DNA from: Sphingomonadales bacterium
Lineage (GTDB): Bacteria; Pseudomonadota; Alphaproteobacteria; Sphingomonadales; Sphingomonadaceae
Length of the DNA: 55,151 nt
NCBI GenBank assembly: GCA_018971065.1
Contig: JAGWVC010000012.1
Location: 1 to 55,151, forward strand
Reading direction: 5' to 3'
Position 1 is the stretch's first letter. Every line of letters starts with the position of its first letter. Under the pieces are notes generated by a model that saw nothing but the letters and a program-made list of their open reading frames with translations, was not told where the DNA came from and searched no databases. Below are positions 20,142 to 28,645 of the stretch, piece by piece. A program made the translations under genes and the position numbers.

Positions 20142-20460
20142 GGGCGGTCTCGTCAGTGGGGGATTCGTTGCGCGCCCCTTACGGCCACGGCGGCGCGAAT
20201 GCCAGACTGGACCGACCGGGCAGGTGACGGATTCACGGGATTCATGGCACGCTCCACGGACAGGATCACGAGAGGTGCCCAGACGAGCGGCGGTGCTTCA
20301 GGATCACGCTCCACGGCGGTGCTCCGCCTGCCTCGTCAGTCACGTGATGGGGGGCATCTGCCAGCAACCGCTTGCAAAGTAAACCCCGGCCCTCGCGCAA
20401 ACCACTTGCGATCCCGCGCGCCAGCGGCTTCAATCGCCCCGATCAACGGGAGATTCCACG
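20142..20460. promoter_or_regulatory. Divergent intergenic region with shuffled 8-12 bp repeats
   Basis: This 319-bp region must hold the rpiB-glyA promoter and that of the VOC gene. It contains paired direct repeats in different order: CACGCTCCACGG at 20248-20259 and 20305-20316, CAGGATCACG at 20261-20270 and 20299-20308, and CGGCGGTGCT at 20288-20297 and 20314-20323. No glycine or tetrahydrofolate riboswitch core could be recognised. GGGAG at 20449-20453 is the ribosome binding site of the plus-strand gene. Confidence 0.5.
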
Positions 20461-20844
20461 ATGCCACTGGCCCACGTCACTTTCGGATGCGCCGACCTGC
20501 CGCGCGGCGCCGCGTTCTATGATGCCGTCATGGCCGAATTCGGCGGCGCGCGCACCTTCGCGCACGATACCGCGATCGGCTGGGCCTTTGCCGAGGGCGG
20601 ACCCAGCATTGGCATCTGCTATCCGTTCGACAAGCAGCCTGCCAGCCAGGGCAACGGCACCATGTTCGCGATCATGGCGGCGGACGAGGACCAGGTGCGC
20701 CGCGTCCACGCCGCCGCCCTGGCCAATGGCGGCAGTTGCGAGGGGCCTCCGGGTCTGCGCGCCAACGGGTTCTACGCCGCCTACTATCGCGATCCCGACG
20801 GCAACAAGCTCAACGCGTTCTGCGTGCCGGCGTCCGGCGCCTGA
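20461..20844 (+). CDS. VOC (glyoxalase/bleomycin resistance fold) protein
   Basis: The 127-residue protein is a vicinal oxygen chelate family member: MPLAHVTFGCADLPRGAAFYD opens the first beta-alpha-beta-beta-beta module and FYAAYYRDPDGNKLNAFC closes the second. The RDPDGN turn with following residues is the usual C-terminal signature. Such proteins bind a divalent metal and may act as lyases, dioxygenases or drug-binding proteins; the substrate cannot be told. GGGAG lies 7 bases before the ATG. Confidence 0.85.
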   Translation: MPLAHVTFGCADLPRGAAFYDAVMAEFGGARTFAHDTAIGWAFAEGGPSIGICYPFDKQPASQGNGTMFAIMAADEDQVRRVHAAALANGGSCEGPPGLRANGFYAAYYRDPDGNKLNAFCVPASGA

Positions 20845-20860
20845 CCGCGATGCGAAAGCG

Positions 20861-20890
20861 TTGCGACAATTGGCGACAAATTGGCGTTGG
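20861..20890 (+). promoter_or_regulatory. 10-bp direct repeats ahead of the EF-hand/two-component genes
   Basis: TTGCGACAAT and TGGCGACAAA lie back to back (20861-20880), with GCGACAA repeated at exactly 10 bases, and TTGGCG continues at 20881. Adjacent direct repeats with helical spacing are the typical target of OmpR-class dimers, and such a regulator is encoded 0.8 kb downstream. The link is inference. Confidence 0.4.
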
Positions 20891-21023
20891 CCCGGCATAC
20901 TCACGCGACAGGTCGGGCCTAGAAGCATTGTCGAAGGCCGCGCCTGCTGCGGGTTACCTGTCCCCCCCGAACAACCTGCAATGGTGCGCGGCCTTCAAAC
21001 CCGGATTATCGAGAGGATTCGAC

Positions 21024-21659
21024 ATGAATCGACTGAAGCTTGGGCTTTCGGTCGCAGGGTTGGCCTGCGCCGGTGTTGCGCTGGCCGCGGTGGCCCAGAC
21101 CCCTCCATCTGCGCCGCCTGCAGCGCCGGCCCACGAGATGACCCGTGAATCCGCAAGGGTCGGCGCCGAGAAGCTGTTCGCGGCGATGGACGTCAACAAG
21201 GACGGCAAGCTGGACGATGCCGATCGCGCCGCCCAGGTCGGCCGCATGTTCGACCGGCTCGACACCAACCACGACGGCAGCCTGTCGCGCGAGGAATTCA
21301 TTGCCGCGCACAAGCCCGGCGGCCGCATGGATCATGGCGACCGGATGGGCGCAATGCCGATGCCCGGCGGCGGCATGGGTGGCATGCATGGCATGCGCGA
21401 TCGCGCGATGGGCATGGGCATGATGATCGCCCGCAACGCCGATCCGCAGCACACCGGCACCGTCACCCACGACGCATTCATCGCTTCGGCGCTGGCCATC
21501 TTCGACAAGTCCGACCTGAACCATGATGGCAAGGTGACGGCGGAAGAGCGCCGCGCCGCGATGGCGCAGCGTGGTGGCATGGGTGGCATGGGTGGCGACA
21601 TGCGCGGGATGATGGGCCACGGCCCCGACCGCGACGACATGCCGCCGCCCGCGAACTGA
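21024..21659 (+). CDS. Secreted Met/His-rich EF-hand protein
   Basis: The 211-residue product has a signal peptide (MNRLKLGLSVAGLACAGVALAA) and EF-hand loops at 56-67 (DVNKDGKLDDAD), 80-91 (DTNHDGSLSREE) and 164-175 (DLNHDGKVTAEE), with a degenerate loop from 140. Between the second and third lies a methionine/glycine/histidine-rich segment (about 99-134, with GGGMGGMHGM), and a similar MGGMGGDMRGMMGHG tail. The EF hands suggest calcium binding; Met/His-rich stretches in periplasmic proteins often bind copper or silver. AGAGGA lies 8 bases before ATG. It is 15 bases ahead of the response regulator gene and probably shares its operon. Confidence 0.85.
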   Translation: MNRLKLGLSVAGLACAGVALAAVAQTPPSAPPAAPAHEMTRESARVGAEKLFAAMDVNKDGKLDDADRAAQVGRMFDRLDTNHDGSLSREEFIAAHKPGGRMDHGDRMGAMPMPGGGMGGMHGMRDRAMGMGMMIARNADPQHTGTVTHDAFIASALAIFDKSDLNHDGKVTAEERRAAMAQRGGMGGMGGDMRGMMGHGPDRDDMPPPAN

Positions 21660-21674
21660 GGCCTGCGACCGCTG

Positions 21675-22415
21675 GTGAACACCTCCCTCGAAGCCAACGC
21701 CATCCGCATCCTGCTGGTCGATGACGAATCCAGCCTGCGCGAGCCCCTGTCCGCTTATCTCGGCAGGCAGGGGTTTCACGTCGATGAGGCCGCCAATGCC
21801 GCCGAAGCCCGCGCGCTGCTGCGCGACACCGCCGTGGACCTGGTGCTGCTGGACGTGATGATGCCGGGCGAGGACGGCCTGTCGCTGTGCCGCCATCTGG
21901 TGGAAACCCGCGCCATCCCGATCATCCTGCTGACCGCGCGGGGCGAGCCGACCGACCGCATCGTCGGGCTGGAAATCGGCGCCGACGATTATGTGGTCAA
22001 GCCGTTCGAGCCGCGTGAGCTGGTGGCGCGCATCCGCAGCGTGCTGCGCCGCGCCGGGCGTCCACAGGCCGATGCGGTGGGCGAGGAGGATTTCCTGTTC
22101 GACGGCTGGCGGCTGGACCCGCTGAAGCGCCGGCTGATCGACCCCGAAGGCGCGCTGATCTCGATCTCGTCGGTCGAGTACCGCCTGTTGAAGGCCTTCC
22201 TCGAACATCCGCGCCAGGTGCTTGATCGCGATCGCCTGCTGGACATGGTGCAGGGGCGCGAGGCGCACCTGTTCGACCGGGCGGTGGATAACCAGGTCAG
22301 CCGCCTGCGCCGCAAGATCGAGGCCGACAGCCGCAACCCGCAACTGATCCAGACCGTATGGGGCGGCGGATACATGCTGGCTGCCGACGTGCGCCGCGTA
22401 CCGGCGCAGGATTGA
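21675..22415 (+). CDS. OmpR-family response regulator
   Basis: A 246-residue regulator from GTG 21675. The receiver has the acidic pair in ILLVDDESS, phospho-acceptor Asp60 in LVLLDVMMPGEDG, the Thr in ILLTARGE and Lys in DDYVVKPFEPREL. The C-terminal winged helix carries LISISSVEYRLLKAFLEHPRQ, RDRLLDMVQGRE and VSRLRRKIE with a WGGGYML end. It pairs with the histidine kinase that starts 8 bases after its stop. The DNA-binding half lacks the usual G..LT.tE wording but is within family range. Confidence 0.93.
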   Translation: MNTSLEANAIRILLVDDESSLREPLSAYLGRQGFHVDEAANAAEARALLRDTAVDLVLLDVMMPGEDGLSLCRHLVETRAIPIILLTARGEPTDRIVGLEIGADDYVVKPFEPRELVARIRSVLRRAGRPQADAVGEEDFLFDGWRLDPLKRRLIDPEGALISISSVEYRLLKAFLEHPRQVLDRDRLLDMVQGREAHLFDRAVDNQVSRLRRKIEADSRNPQLIQTVWGGGYMLAADVRRVPAQD

Positions 22416-22423
22416 CCACCCGC

Positions 22424-23962
22424 ATGGCAAGTCGTCGCCTGTCGCTGTGGCCGCGCAGCCTGACCGGGCAGGTGCTGCTGGCGCTGGCGCTGGCGCTGCT
22501 GTTGGCGCAGGCCATCGGTGCGGCATTGCAGTACCGGGTCCAGATCGAGCGCCGCCGCGATACCCAGGTCCACATACTGGCGTTCCGCGTGGTCAATGCC
22601 TGGCGCCGTGCCGGCGAAGCGCTGTCGCGCGCGCGCCATGCCCCCCCACGCGACATGTCGGGCCAAATGGGGCCGCTGCCCGATGGCGATTTCGGCCCCC
22701 GCCGCGATGGCCCCGGTGGCGGTGGCGGTGACGGCCCGCCCGATGGCGGCAATGCGTACCGGCCGATGCGCCCGATCAGCGTGCCGCACTTTGCCCCGCT
22801 GCCGCGCGAGCGCCGGATCGACCACGCCGAGGCCGAACTGCGCGAGCTGTTTGCCGAGCAGGACATCAGGCCGACCGGCGTGATCGTCGTGCAGCGACGC
22901 ATGATCGACGATCCCGCCATGCACGCCGCGCTTTCCGCCCGCGCGGCGGCAATGCCCGGCGAACCCCGGCAGGTTCCCGACAGCATGCTGGTTGCCGCCG
23001 TGCAGCGGCGCGCCGGCGGTGAATGGCTGGTGGCCCGCGCGCCGAACCAGCCCGGGCAGCCGCACCTGCTGGCGATGCTGATCCTCCAGACGGTGTTTCT
23101 CTATGTGGTGCTGGTCGGCGCGATGGCCTTCGTCATCCGCCGCATCACCCGCCCGCTGGCGGCATTGACCGCGCGGGTCGAGGCTTTCGCCCGCGCGCGG
23201 AGCCGGCTTGGCCGGATCGAGCCGCAAGGCCCTGACGACGTGCGCCGCCTGATCGAGGCACACAACGGCATGGAAGACCGCGTCGGCGCGCTGCTGGACG
23301 AGAAGGACGTGATGCTGGGCGCCATCGGCCATGACCTGAAGACGCCGCTGGCGGCGCTGCGGGTGCGCATCGAATCGGTCGAGGACGAGCATGAGCGTGG
23401 CAAGATGGCCGCCACCATCGACGACCTGGCGCGCAGCCTTGACGACATGCTGTCGCTGGCGCGGGTCGGTCGGCCCAGCGATCCGCTGGAGGTGACCGAA
23501 CTGTCCGCCTTCGTCGCCGCGCTGGTCGAGGAATTCGAGGACATGGGCGAGCCGGTCGAACTGGCCGACACCTGCCGCGTGGTGCTGCCGTTGCGCGCCA
23601 CCTGGCTGCGCCGGGCGCTGCGCAACCTGATCGGCAACGCCATCCGTTACGGCCGGGTGGCGCGCGTCTCGGTAAGTCGCGACGGCGGTTTTGCCGTGGT
23701 GCGCATCGACGATGACGGGCCGGGCATTCCCGATCTCGGCCCGAATGGCGGCATCTCGCGGATGATGGAGCCGTTCACGCGCGGCGATCCTTCGCGCAAC
23801 AGCGTCACCGGCGGGGCCGGGCTGGGGCTGACCCTGGCCTGCGCGATCGCCGAACAGCACGGCGGCACGCTGGTGCTGGCAAATCGGGTGGACCACAATG
23901 GCCGGCTGGACGATGATCACGTCGCCGGGTTGACGGCGACGCTGCGCCTGCCGCTGGCCTGA
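22424..23962 (+). CDS. Membrane sensor histidine kinase
   Basis: A 512-residue kinase from ATG 22424 (a TTG at 22412 overlapping the regulator stop is possible). The first membrane helix is near residues 12-32 (GQVLLALALALLLAQAIG), then a periplasmic domain of about 170 residues with a low-complexity GPGGGGGDGPPDGG stretch. The second helix is near 212-240, then a HAMP domain. The H-box HDLKTPLAALRVRIE has His303; RNLIGNAIRYGR is the N-box, DDDGPGIPD the G1 box and GAGLGLTLACAIAEQHGG the G2 box. All catalytic boxes are intact. Its stop directly abuts the stop of the converging NTF2-like gene. Confidence 0.93.
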   Translation: MASRRLSLWPRSLTGQVLLALALALLLAQAIGAALQYRVQIERRRDTQVHILAFRVVNAWRRAGEALSRARHAPPRDMSGQMGPLPDGDFGPRRDGPGGGGGDGPPDGGNAYRPMRPISVPHFAPLPRERRIDHAEAELRELFAEQDIRPTGVIVVQRRMIDDPAMHAALSARAAAMPGEPRQVPDSMLVAAVQRRAGGEWLVARAPNQPGQPHLLAMLILQTVFLYVVLVGAMAFVIRRITRPLAALTARVEAFARARSRLGRIEPQGPDDVRRLIEAHNGMEDRVGALLDEKDVMLGAIGHDLKTPLAALRVRIESVEDEHERGKMAATIDDLARSLDDMLSLARVGRPSDPLEVTELSAFVAALVEEFEDMGEPVELADTCRVVLPLRATWLRRALRNLIGNAIRYGRVARVSVSRDGGFAVVRIDDDGPGIPDLGPNGGISRMMEPFTRGDPSRNSVTGGAGLGLTLACAIAEQHGGTLVLANRVDHNGRLDDDHVAGLTATLRLPLA

Positions 23963-24460
23963 CTATTTCAACGGGCCGCGCGGTGGCCGGGCATAGGCGA
24001 TCATTGAGCTGATCCGGCCGTCGGCGCCCAGCAGGAAGTGGTCGATCGACACCAGCGCCCAGCGCGGCCTGCCGTCCAGCACCACCTCGCGCGCGATCTC
24101 GACCATGCATTCGCGGCCGCTGCCCAGCAACGCCACCGCGCGCAGGCGCGGCTTCATGCCGCCGATCTGCCTGGCATAGAACGCGTCGATCTCGGCCCGG
24201 CCATGCAGGCCGGGGCGCATCGGTTCCAGGAATGTCGCATCGTCGGCATAGAGCGCGGCGGTGGCGGCGTATTGCCCGCTATCGACCAGCTTCACATAGT
24301 GATCGGCCAGCGCGCAGGCCGGGCCGGGCGGCACGCGGGGCGGGCGCGGCGCGTCGCGATAGACATCGGCGTCGGTGTAGGCGGGATCGAGCTGCCCGCC
24401 GGACAGCGCCATCGGCGCCGGGCCGCTGGCCGCCAGCACCAGCGCCGCCAGCAGGCTCAT
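23963..24460 (-). CDS. Secreted NTF2-like (SnoaL-type) protein
   Basis: The 165-residue product starts with a short signal-like segment (MSLLAALVLAASGPAPMA), then an NTF2-like fold: HYVKLVDSGQYAATAALYADDATFLEPMRPGLHGRAEIDAFYARQ is the typical helix-plus-edge pattern. Such folds act as isomerases, cyclases or ligand-binding proteins; the export signal is unusual for an enzyme of this fold. Its ATG overlaps the stop of the TauD-type gene (ATGA), so it is the last gene of that transcript. Confidence 0.8.
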   Translation of the reverse strand: MSLLAALVLAASGPAPMALSGGQLDPAYTDADVYRDAPRPPRVPPGPACALADHYVKLVDSGQYAATAALYADDATFLEPMRPGLHGRAEIDAFYARQIGGMKPRLRAVALLGSGRECMVEIAREVVLDGRPRWALVSIDHFLLGADGRISSMIAYARPPRGPLK

Positions 24461-25440
24461 GCCGGCAGCGCCAGCGGGGCAACGTCGCGGTTCACCTCGC
24501 CGATCTTCTTGCCACCCTCGAACCGGCCGAGGCCATAATCGCCGCGAATCGTCGTGCGCTGCATCCGGCGGTAATACTTCGGATCGCAGCCTTCCACCGC
24601 GTGCAGGATGCGGTGGTTGTCCCAGATCACCATGTCGGTCGGCTTCCAGTCGTGCCAGTACGGCGTGATCACCTTGTACATCGCCTGGAGCGCCTCTTCG
24701 AGCAGGGCATCACCCTCGGCATCCTCATGGCCTGCCATGCCGACGGCGGAAAAGCCGCAATAATGCGCCACTTTCTCGCCGGTGGGCCGCTGCCAGACCA
24801 TCGGGTGAATCGAACGCGGGAAGCGCTTTGCCTCGTCGGTGTTGGCGCGCTCGTTCTCGGTGTCGCCGTACGTGTCGAAATAGCGGCCGAACCGCATCTG
24901 CGTCAGCCGCACGTCCAGCGTGTACAGCACGCTCCGGTCCGCGATCCGCGCCAGCAGTTCGGGTGGCAGGCGGTTATGGATGTCGATACCGTCGGCAAAC
25001 CCGGTGCGGCCACCTTCCGGCGCCGAAGCCACCGCGCGCAGCACCCCGGCATAGTTCAGCTCGTCGTTGTAGCTGTGGTCGAAATGCCAGGGCAGGAACG
25101 AGATCACATCCTTGCCGTCCACGTGCGTCAGGCCGTGCTTGTGGCCCTGCTGGTCGCGCGGGTGATGCTGCATGTCGATCACCCCTTCGGCCAGATCAGG
25201 ATCGGCGCGCGGCACGTTCTTCGTCGGATGGTCCTTCAGCGGGCCGAACACCTTGCTCAGCTCCACCTGCATCTGCGGGCTTGGCTCGACATCCTCGAAC
25301 ACGATGAAGCCGCGTTCGACGAACAGCGCGCGCAGCCGCTCACGCAGGCCCTCGTCGGCGAGGTTGGTGCGGGTCACACCGCTGACGCGCGAACCCCACG
25401 AATACTGCGGGCCGAGGTCGCGGATCGAAACGTCGCTCAT
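24457..25440 (-). CDS. TauD/TfdA-family 2-oxoglutarate-dependent dioxygenase
   Basis: A 327-residue non-haem iron dioxygenase. The iron ligands are His119 and Asp121 in PWHFDHSYND and His280 in NHRILHAVEG; Arg295 in YRRMQRTTIRGD fits the 2-oxoglutarate carboxylate anchor, 15 residues after the last His as in TauD. It would couple decarboxylation of 2-oxoglutarate to hydroxylation of an unknown substrate. ATG 25440 is chosen over one two codons earlier because GGGAGA lies at proper distance only from it. It follows the bicupin gene by 78 bases and is coupled to the NTF2-like gene. Confidence 0.9.
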   Translation of the reverse strand: MSDVSIRDLGPQYSWGSRVSGVTRTNLADEGLRERLRALFVERGFIVFEDVEPSPQMQVELSKVFGPLKDHPTKNVPRADPDLAEGVIDMQHHPRDQQGHKHGLTHVDGKDVISFLPWHFDHSYNDELNYAGVLRAVASAPEGGRTGFADGIDIHNRLPPELLARIADRSVLYTLDVRLTQMRFGRYFDTYGDTENERANTDEAKRFPRSIHPMVWQRPTGEKVAHYCGFSAVGMAGHEDAEGDALLEEALQAMYKVITPYWHDWKPTDMVIWDNHRILHAVEGCDPKYYRRMQRTTIRGDYGLGRFEGGKKIGEVNRDVAPLALPA

Positions 25441-25518
25441 CGTCATTCTCCCGTGGCGGCCGCGATCGGAATGCGACCATGCCGTTTCATTCCATCGCGC
25501 CACAAACCGGCGCACAGG

Positions 25519-26394
25519 TCAAGCCCGCCGGTACCACCCCCGCGATGTTCGCGCCGCCTCGAACAGTTCGGCCCCATCCGCGTCGGCGACCAGCTCGGGC
25601 ACCCGCGCGCCCGGTTGCGCGGTCAGCACCCCGCCGGCCGCCAACGCCTGCCCGCCAACGGTGACACTGCCGCGCATCACGAACAGCGCATGCCAGTCGT
25701 CGTAATGGTGCGCCGCCCAGCGCTCGCCCGCCGCCAGCGCGGTGCAGCCCATCACCCCGCGCTGCGGATCATCGGGCTCGCCCAGGTCCCACACCATCCC
25801 CGGCGCCAGCCGCGTTTTCGTCAGCCCTTCCACCCCGTCGCACGGCAGGCTCATCCGCCCCTGGTTGCGAAGGTTGGCGCCGGACCGATCGGCAAACACG
25901 TGCTGCCCGCCTGCCAGCGTCGGATGATCGCGATACTCGGGCGAATAGCCGCCGCCCGACAGGTGCAGTTGCGCGAACACCTCGAACATCTGGCAGCCGT
26001 CCGGCCCGATCACCAGCGGGCCGTATTCCAGCCCCGGCGTGGTGATCATCACGTCGCCCGGTTCCATCCACCAGTCGCCGATCAGGCAGGTGCCTTCCAG
26101 CACCACCACCGCGATCCAGCAGTCATGCCAGTGCAGCGGCCAGTACTGGTTGGCGGGCAGGCGGATGTCGGGCACGGTCATGATGAAATCGTCGGCGGCG
26201 GTGCCCAGGTGGAACATGTCGGTCCACACCCGCCCGCCCGGCCACAGCGATTTCACCTCGCCCTGCGGCCCGTCGCGCCCGCCGGGCTGCAGCCGGTCCA
26301 GCGTGATGCCGGGCGCCAGTTGCTGCAGCGGCGGCTTGGCAAACACCATCGAGCGCGGCAACCGCGCCATTCCGAACATGCCGTCGTGCGCCAT
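25519..26394 (-). CDS. Bicupin protein with degenerate metal sites
   Basis: The 291-residue protein has two cupin barrels. The first carries LHWHDCWIAVVVLEGTCLIGDWWMEPGDVMITTPG, in motif pieces HWH and PGD, but the usual Glu after HxH and the second-motif His are replaced. The second has AAHHYDDWHALFVMRGSVTVGG and AAGGVLTAQPGA. Arrangement recalls bicupin dioxygenases such as gentisate-type enzymes, but the ligand set is not standard, so it may be a sensor or an enzyme with another metal site. GGGAGG precedes ATG 26394. It lies between a sensor kinase and a 2-oxoglutarate dioxygenase gene. Confidence 0.75.
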   Translation of the reverse strand: MAHDGMFGMARLPRSMVFAKPPLQQLAPGITLDRLQPGGRDGPQGEVKSLWPGGRVWTDMFHLGTAADDFIMTVPDIRLPANQYWPLHWHDCWIAVVVLEGTCLIGDWWMEPGDVMITTPGLEYGPLVIGPDGCQMFEVFAQLHLSGGGYSPEYRDHPTLAGGQHVFADRSGANLRNQGRMSLPCDGVEGLTKTRLAPGMVWDLGEPDDPQRGVMGCTALAAGERWAAHHYDDWHALFVMRGSVTVGGQALAAGGVLTAQPGARVPELVADADGAELFEAARTSRGWYRRA

Positions 26395-26460
26395 CGTTCA
26401 CCCTCCCATTGCTTGTTGATGCAAAGGATGCCCGGCACGGCGCGAAAGACAAGCGTGAAA

Positions 26461-28641
26461 TCAGGGCGAAGCCGCGTCGGGCAGCGGCAGCGCCAGTTCG
26501 ACGCGGAAACCGTCGCGCCCGGGCAGGATCGCGCAGGTGCCGCCCAGTTCCTCCAGCCGCTGGCGGATGTTGCCCAGCCCGTGGCCACCGCCCTTGGCCG
26601 CGGCGGGGACGGGCGCGGCGCCGATGCCGTCGTCGGCGGCGGTCAGCCGCAGCCTGCCGGGCAGCGCCTCGGCGCGCACGCTGAGCCGGGTTCCGCCCGA
26701 GTACTTGACCGCGTTGGTCACCACCTCGCGCAGCGCCGATGTCAGCGCCTTGTGGTGGGCATAGCCCAACTCGGGGTCCGGCTCGTCGAGCCGCGCCGAG
26801 ACCGGCCAGTCCAGCGCCATGCCCGCCGCCTCCAGCCGGGCGGCGGTCTCGAACCGCAAGTCGGCCAGCACCACCGACAGCGGCTGGCTGCGCCCGGCCA
26901 GGCTGGCCACCATCGTGCGGATCTCGCCCAGCGCCTGCCGCAGGTCGCCACGCACCGCGCCCACTTCGGTGCGGTGCAGCCCGGTCAGCAGCAGGCCGGA
27001 CACGTCGTCGTGCAGGTCGCGGGCGATACGCTGGCGTTCCTCGGTCACGCCGCGCGCATATTCGGCCCGCGCCCGCGCCGCCTCGGCCGACAGCGCCACC
27101 AGCTCGCGCGCGGTGGCCGCATCCTCGCGCGCGAACAGGCGGTTGCCGCGCCGGGCAAACCGCAACCGCAACCCGCCATCGTCCGCCGTGGCCGGGATCA
27201 CCAGTTCGGTGCCATCCTCGCGCAGTTCCACCGCTTCCGGCGCCGGGGCCAGCACCGCCAGTTCCAGCGGCTCGAACATCCGGTCCAGCAGATCGCGCCA
27301 GCCTTCGCGCCGCGCCTGCGGGCTGGCCGCGAACGCCACCAGCGCCGCCTGCCGGAACAGCGCCTCGCTGGTTACCGCGCGGCGCCCCGTCACCAGCCGC
27401 AGCACCACCGCGCGCAGCGGCATGTAGACATAGCCCGCCGCCAGCAGCGCCAGCGCCAGCGCCAGCGGCTTTTCCAGCCGCAGCAGCCGCGCCAGCGCGG
27501 CATCGGCCAGCAGCAGCAGCGCCACGCCCAGCACGCCGGTCGCCAGCCGGTACGACCAGCGGTCGAGCGCGAACAGCCGCACCCCGCCGACGCCGAAGGC
27601 AATGCCGCCATAGATCGCGAAGATCGGGATGATCGCCATGCCGTCCGATGCCAGCACCGGCGTGCCCAGCAGCACCGGCGCGGCCATGCCCAGCGTCAGC
27701 AGCGCCGCGCCGGCGAACGTGGCCATGCCGATCCACCGCAGCACCGCGCGCCCGGCCGGATCGCCCGCCGACAGCCGCCATTGCACTGCGAACACGGCGA
27801 TGAACGCCAGCGTGGAAAGCAGCAGCCCGGCATAGAACCCGGCCAGCGGAATCAGCCCCAGCCCCTGCAACGCGCCCGCCGCGACTGCCAGTGCGAACAG
27901 GGCATGGTCCACGCGCGGCCGCACCAGATCGCGCGGCACGTGCAGGAACAGCACCGCCAGCCCCACCGCGCACAGGTCGGTGCCGATGAAGTTCAGCGCC
28001 TGCGCCGCCTGCAGCAGCGTGCCCGGCCCGGTCAGTTCGCGCGCATCGAACACCGCGCCCGACAACGCTGCCAGCAGCACCCCGCCACAACTGGCCGCGA
28101 ACAGCCGCGCGGTGCGGCTGCCCGGCGCGCTGGTCCACATCCACGCGCCCAGCAGCCCCACCGCGCAGCCCTGGCCGATCAGCAGCCAGATATCGAACGG
28201 CAGGTCGCGCAAACCGGCCGGGCGGTGCGCCAGCGGTACGATCTCCACCCGGCCATCCACCGGCAGCAGCGCCTGCCCGCCGCTCGCGGCCAGCGCGCCA
28301 AGCGCATCGCGCTGCGCATAGAATTCCCGCACCGCCGCCGCGCCGCCTTCGGGGGCGTGATCGTTGACCAACGTGTCCGCCGCCATCGTCAGCGAACCGC
28401 CGGGGCCGCGCACCGTAACCGGCGCGGCATCGTCCAGCACCAGCCGCGCGCCGCCGCGCAGGCTTGCCGCCACCTTGTGCCCGGCCATCGCATCGGCATC
28501 GACCAGCGCCAGGCCATAACGCGGCATCGCCAGCGCCAGCAGCGTGGCGCCCAGCGCCAGCGCCAGCAGGACATGCACCGCGATACCCAGTCGCACCGCC
28601 GGCGCTGCCAGCCAACTGTTGCGCCTGCCCCCGTCCGGCAT
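26461..28641 (-). CDS. 7TM-type sensor histidine kinase (HisKA_3 class)
   Basis: A 726-residue kinase. After an N-terminal hydrophobic helix (VRLGIAVHVLLALALGATLLA) comes an extracytoplasmic region to about residue 145, then seven or eight membrane helices to about 410, as in 7TM-type receptors. The kinase core has His544 in ERQRIARDLHDDVSGLLL, the N-box TNAVKYSGG and GGGHGLGNIRQRLEELGG of the NarX/DesK-type ATPase. It would phosphorylate the NarL-type regulator encoded just upstream (4 bases away). The extracellular domain probably sees the cluster's substrate, which is inference. Confidence 0.9.
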   Translation of the reverse strand: MPDGGRRNSWLAAPAVRLGIAVHVLLALALGATLLALAMPRYGLALVDADAMAGHKVAASLRGGARLVLDDAAPVTVRGPGGSLTMAADTLVNDHAPEGGAAAVREFYAQRDALGALAASGGQALLPVDGRVEIVPLAHRPAGLRDLPFDIWLLIGQGCAVGLLGAWMWTSAPGSRTARLFAASCGGVLLAALSGAVFDARELTGPGTLLQAAQALNFIGTDLCAVGLAVLFLHVPRDLVRPRVDHALFALAVAAGALQGLGLIPLAGFYAGLLLSTLAFIAVFAVQWRLSAGDPAGRAVLRWIGMATFAGAALLTLGMAAPVLLGTPVLASDGMAIIPIFAIYGGIAFGVGGVRLFALDRWSYRLATGVLGVALLLLADAALARLLRLEKPLALALALLAAGYVYMPLRAVVLRLVTGRRAVTSEALFRQAALVAFAASPQARREGWRDLLDRMFEPLELAVLAPAPEAVELREDGTELVIPATADDGGLRLRFARRGNRLFAREDAATARELVALSAEAARARAEYARGVTEERQRIARDLHDDVSGLLLTGLHRTEVGAVRGDLRQALGEIRTMVASLAGRSQPLSVVLADLRFETAARLEAAGMALDWPVSARLDEPDPELGYAHHKALTSALREVVTNAVKYSGGTRLSVRAEALPGRLRLTAADDGIGAAPVPAAAKGGGHGLGNIRQRLEELGGTCAILPGRDGFRVELALPLPDAASP

Positions 28642-28645
28642 CGGC

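Noticed and set aside
20142..20460. Glycine or tetrahydrofolate riboswitch, or hammerhead ribozyme, in the rpiB-glyA leader
   Set aside because: No aptamer core was recognised; two CTGACGAG words resemble part of a hammerhead core but the CTGATGAG and GAAA pairs are missing.
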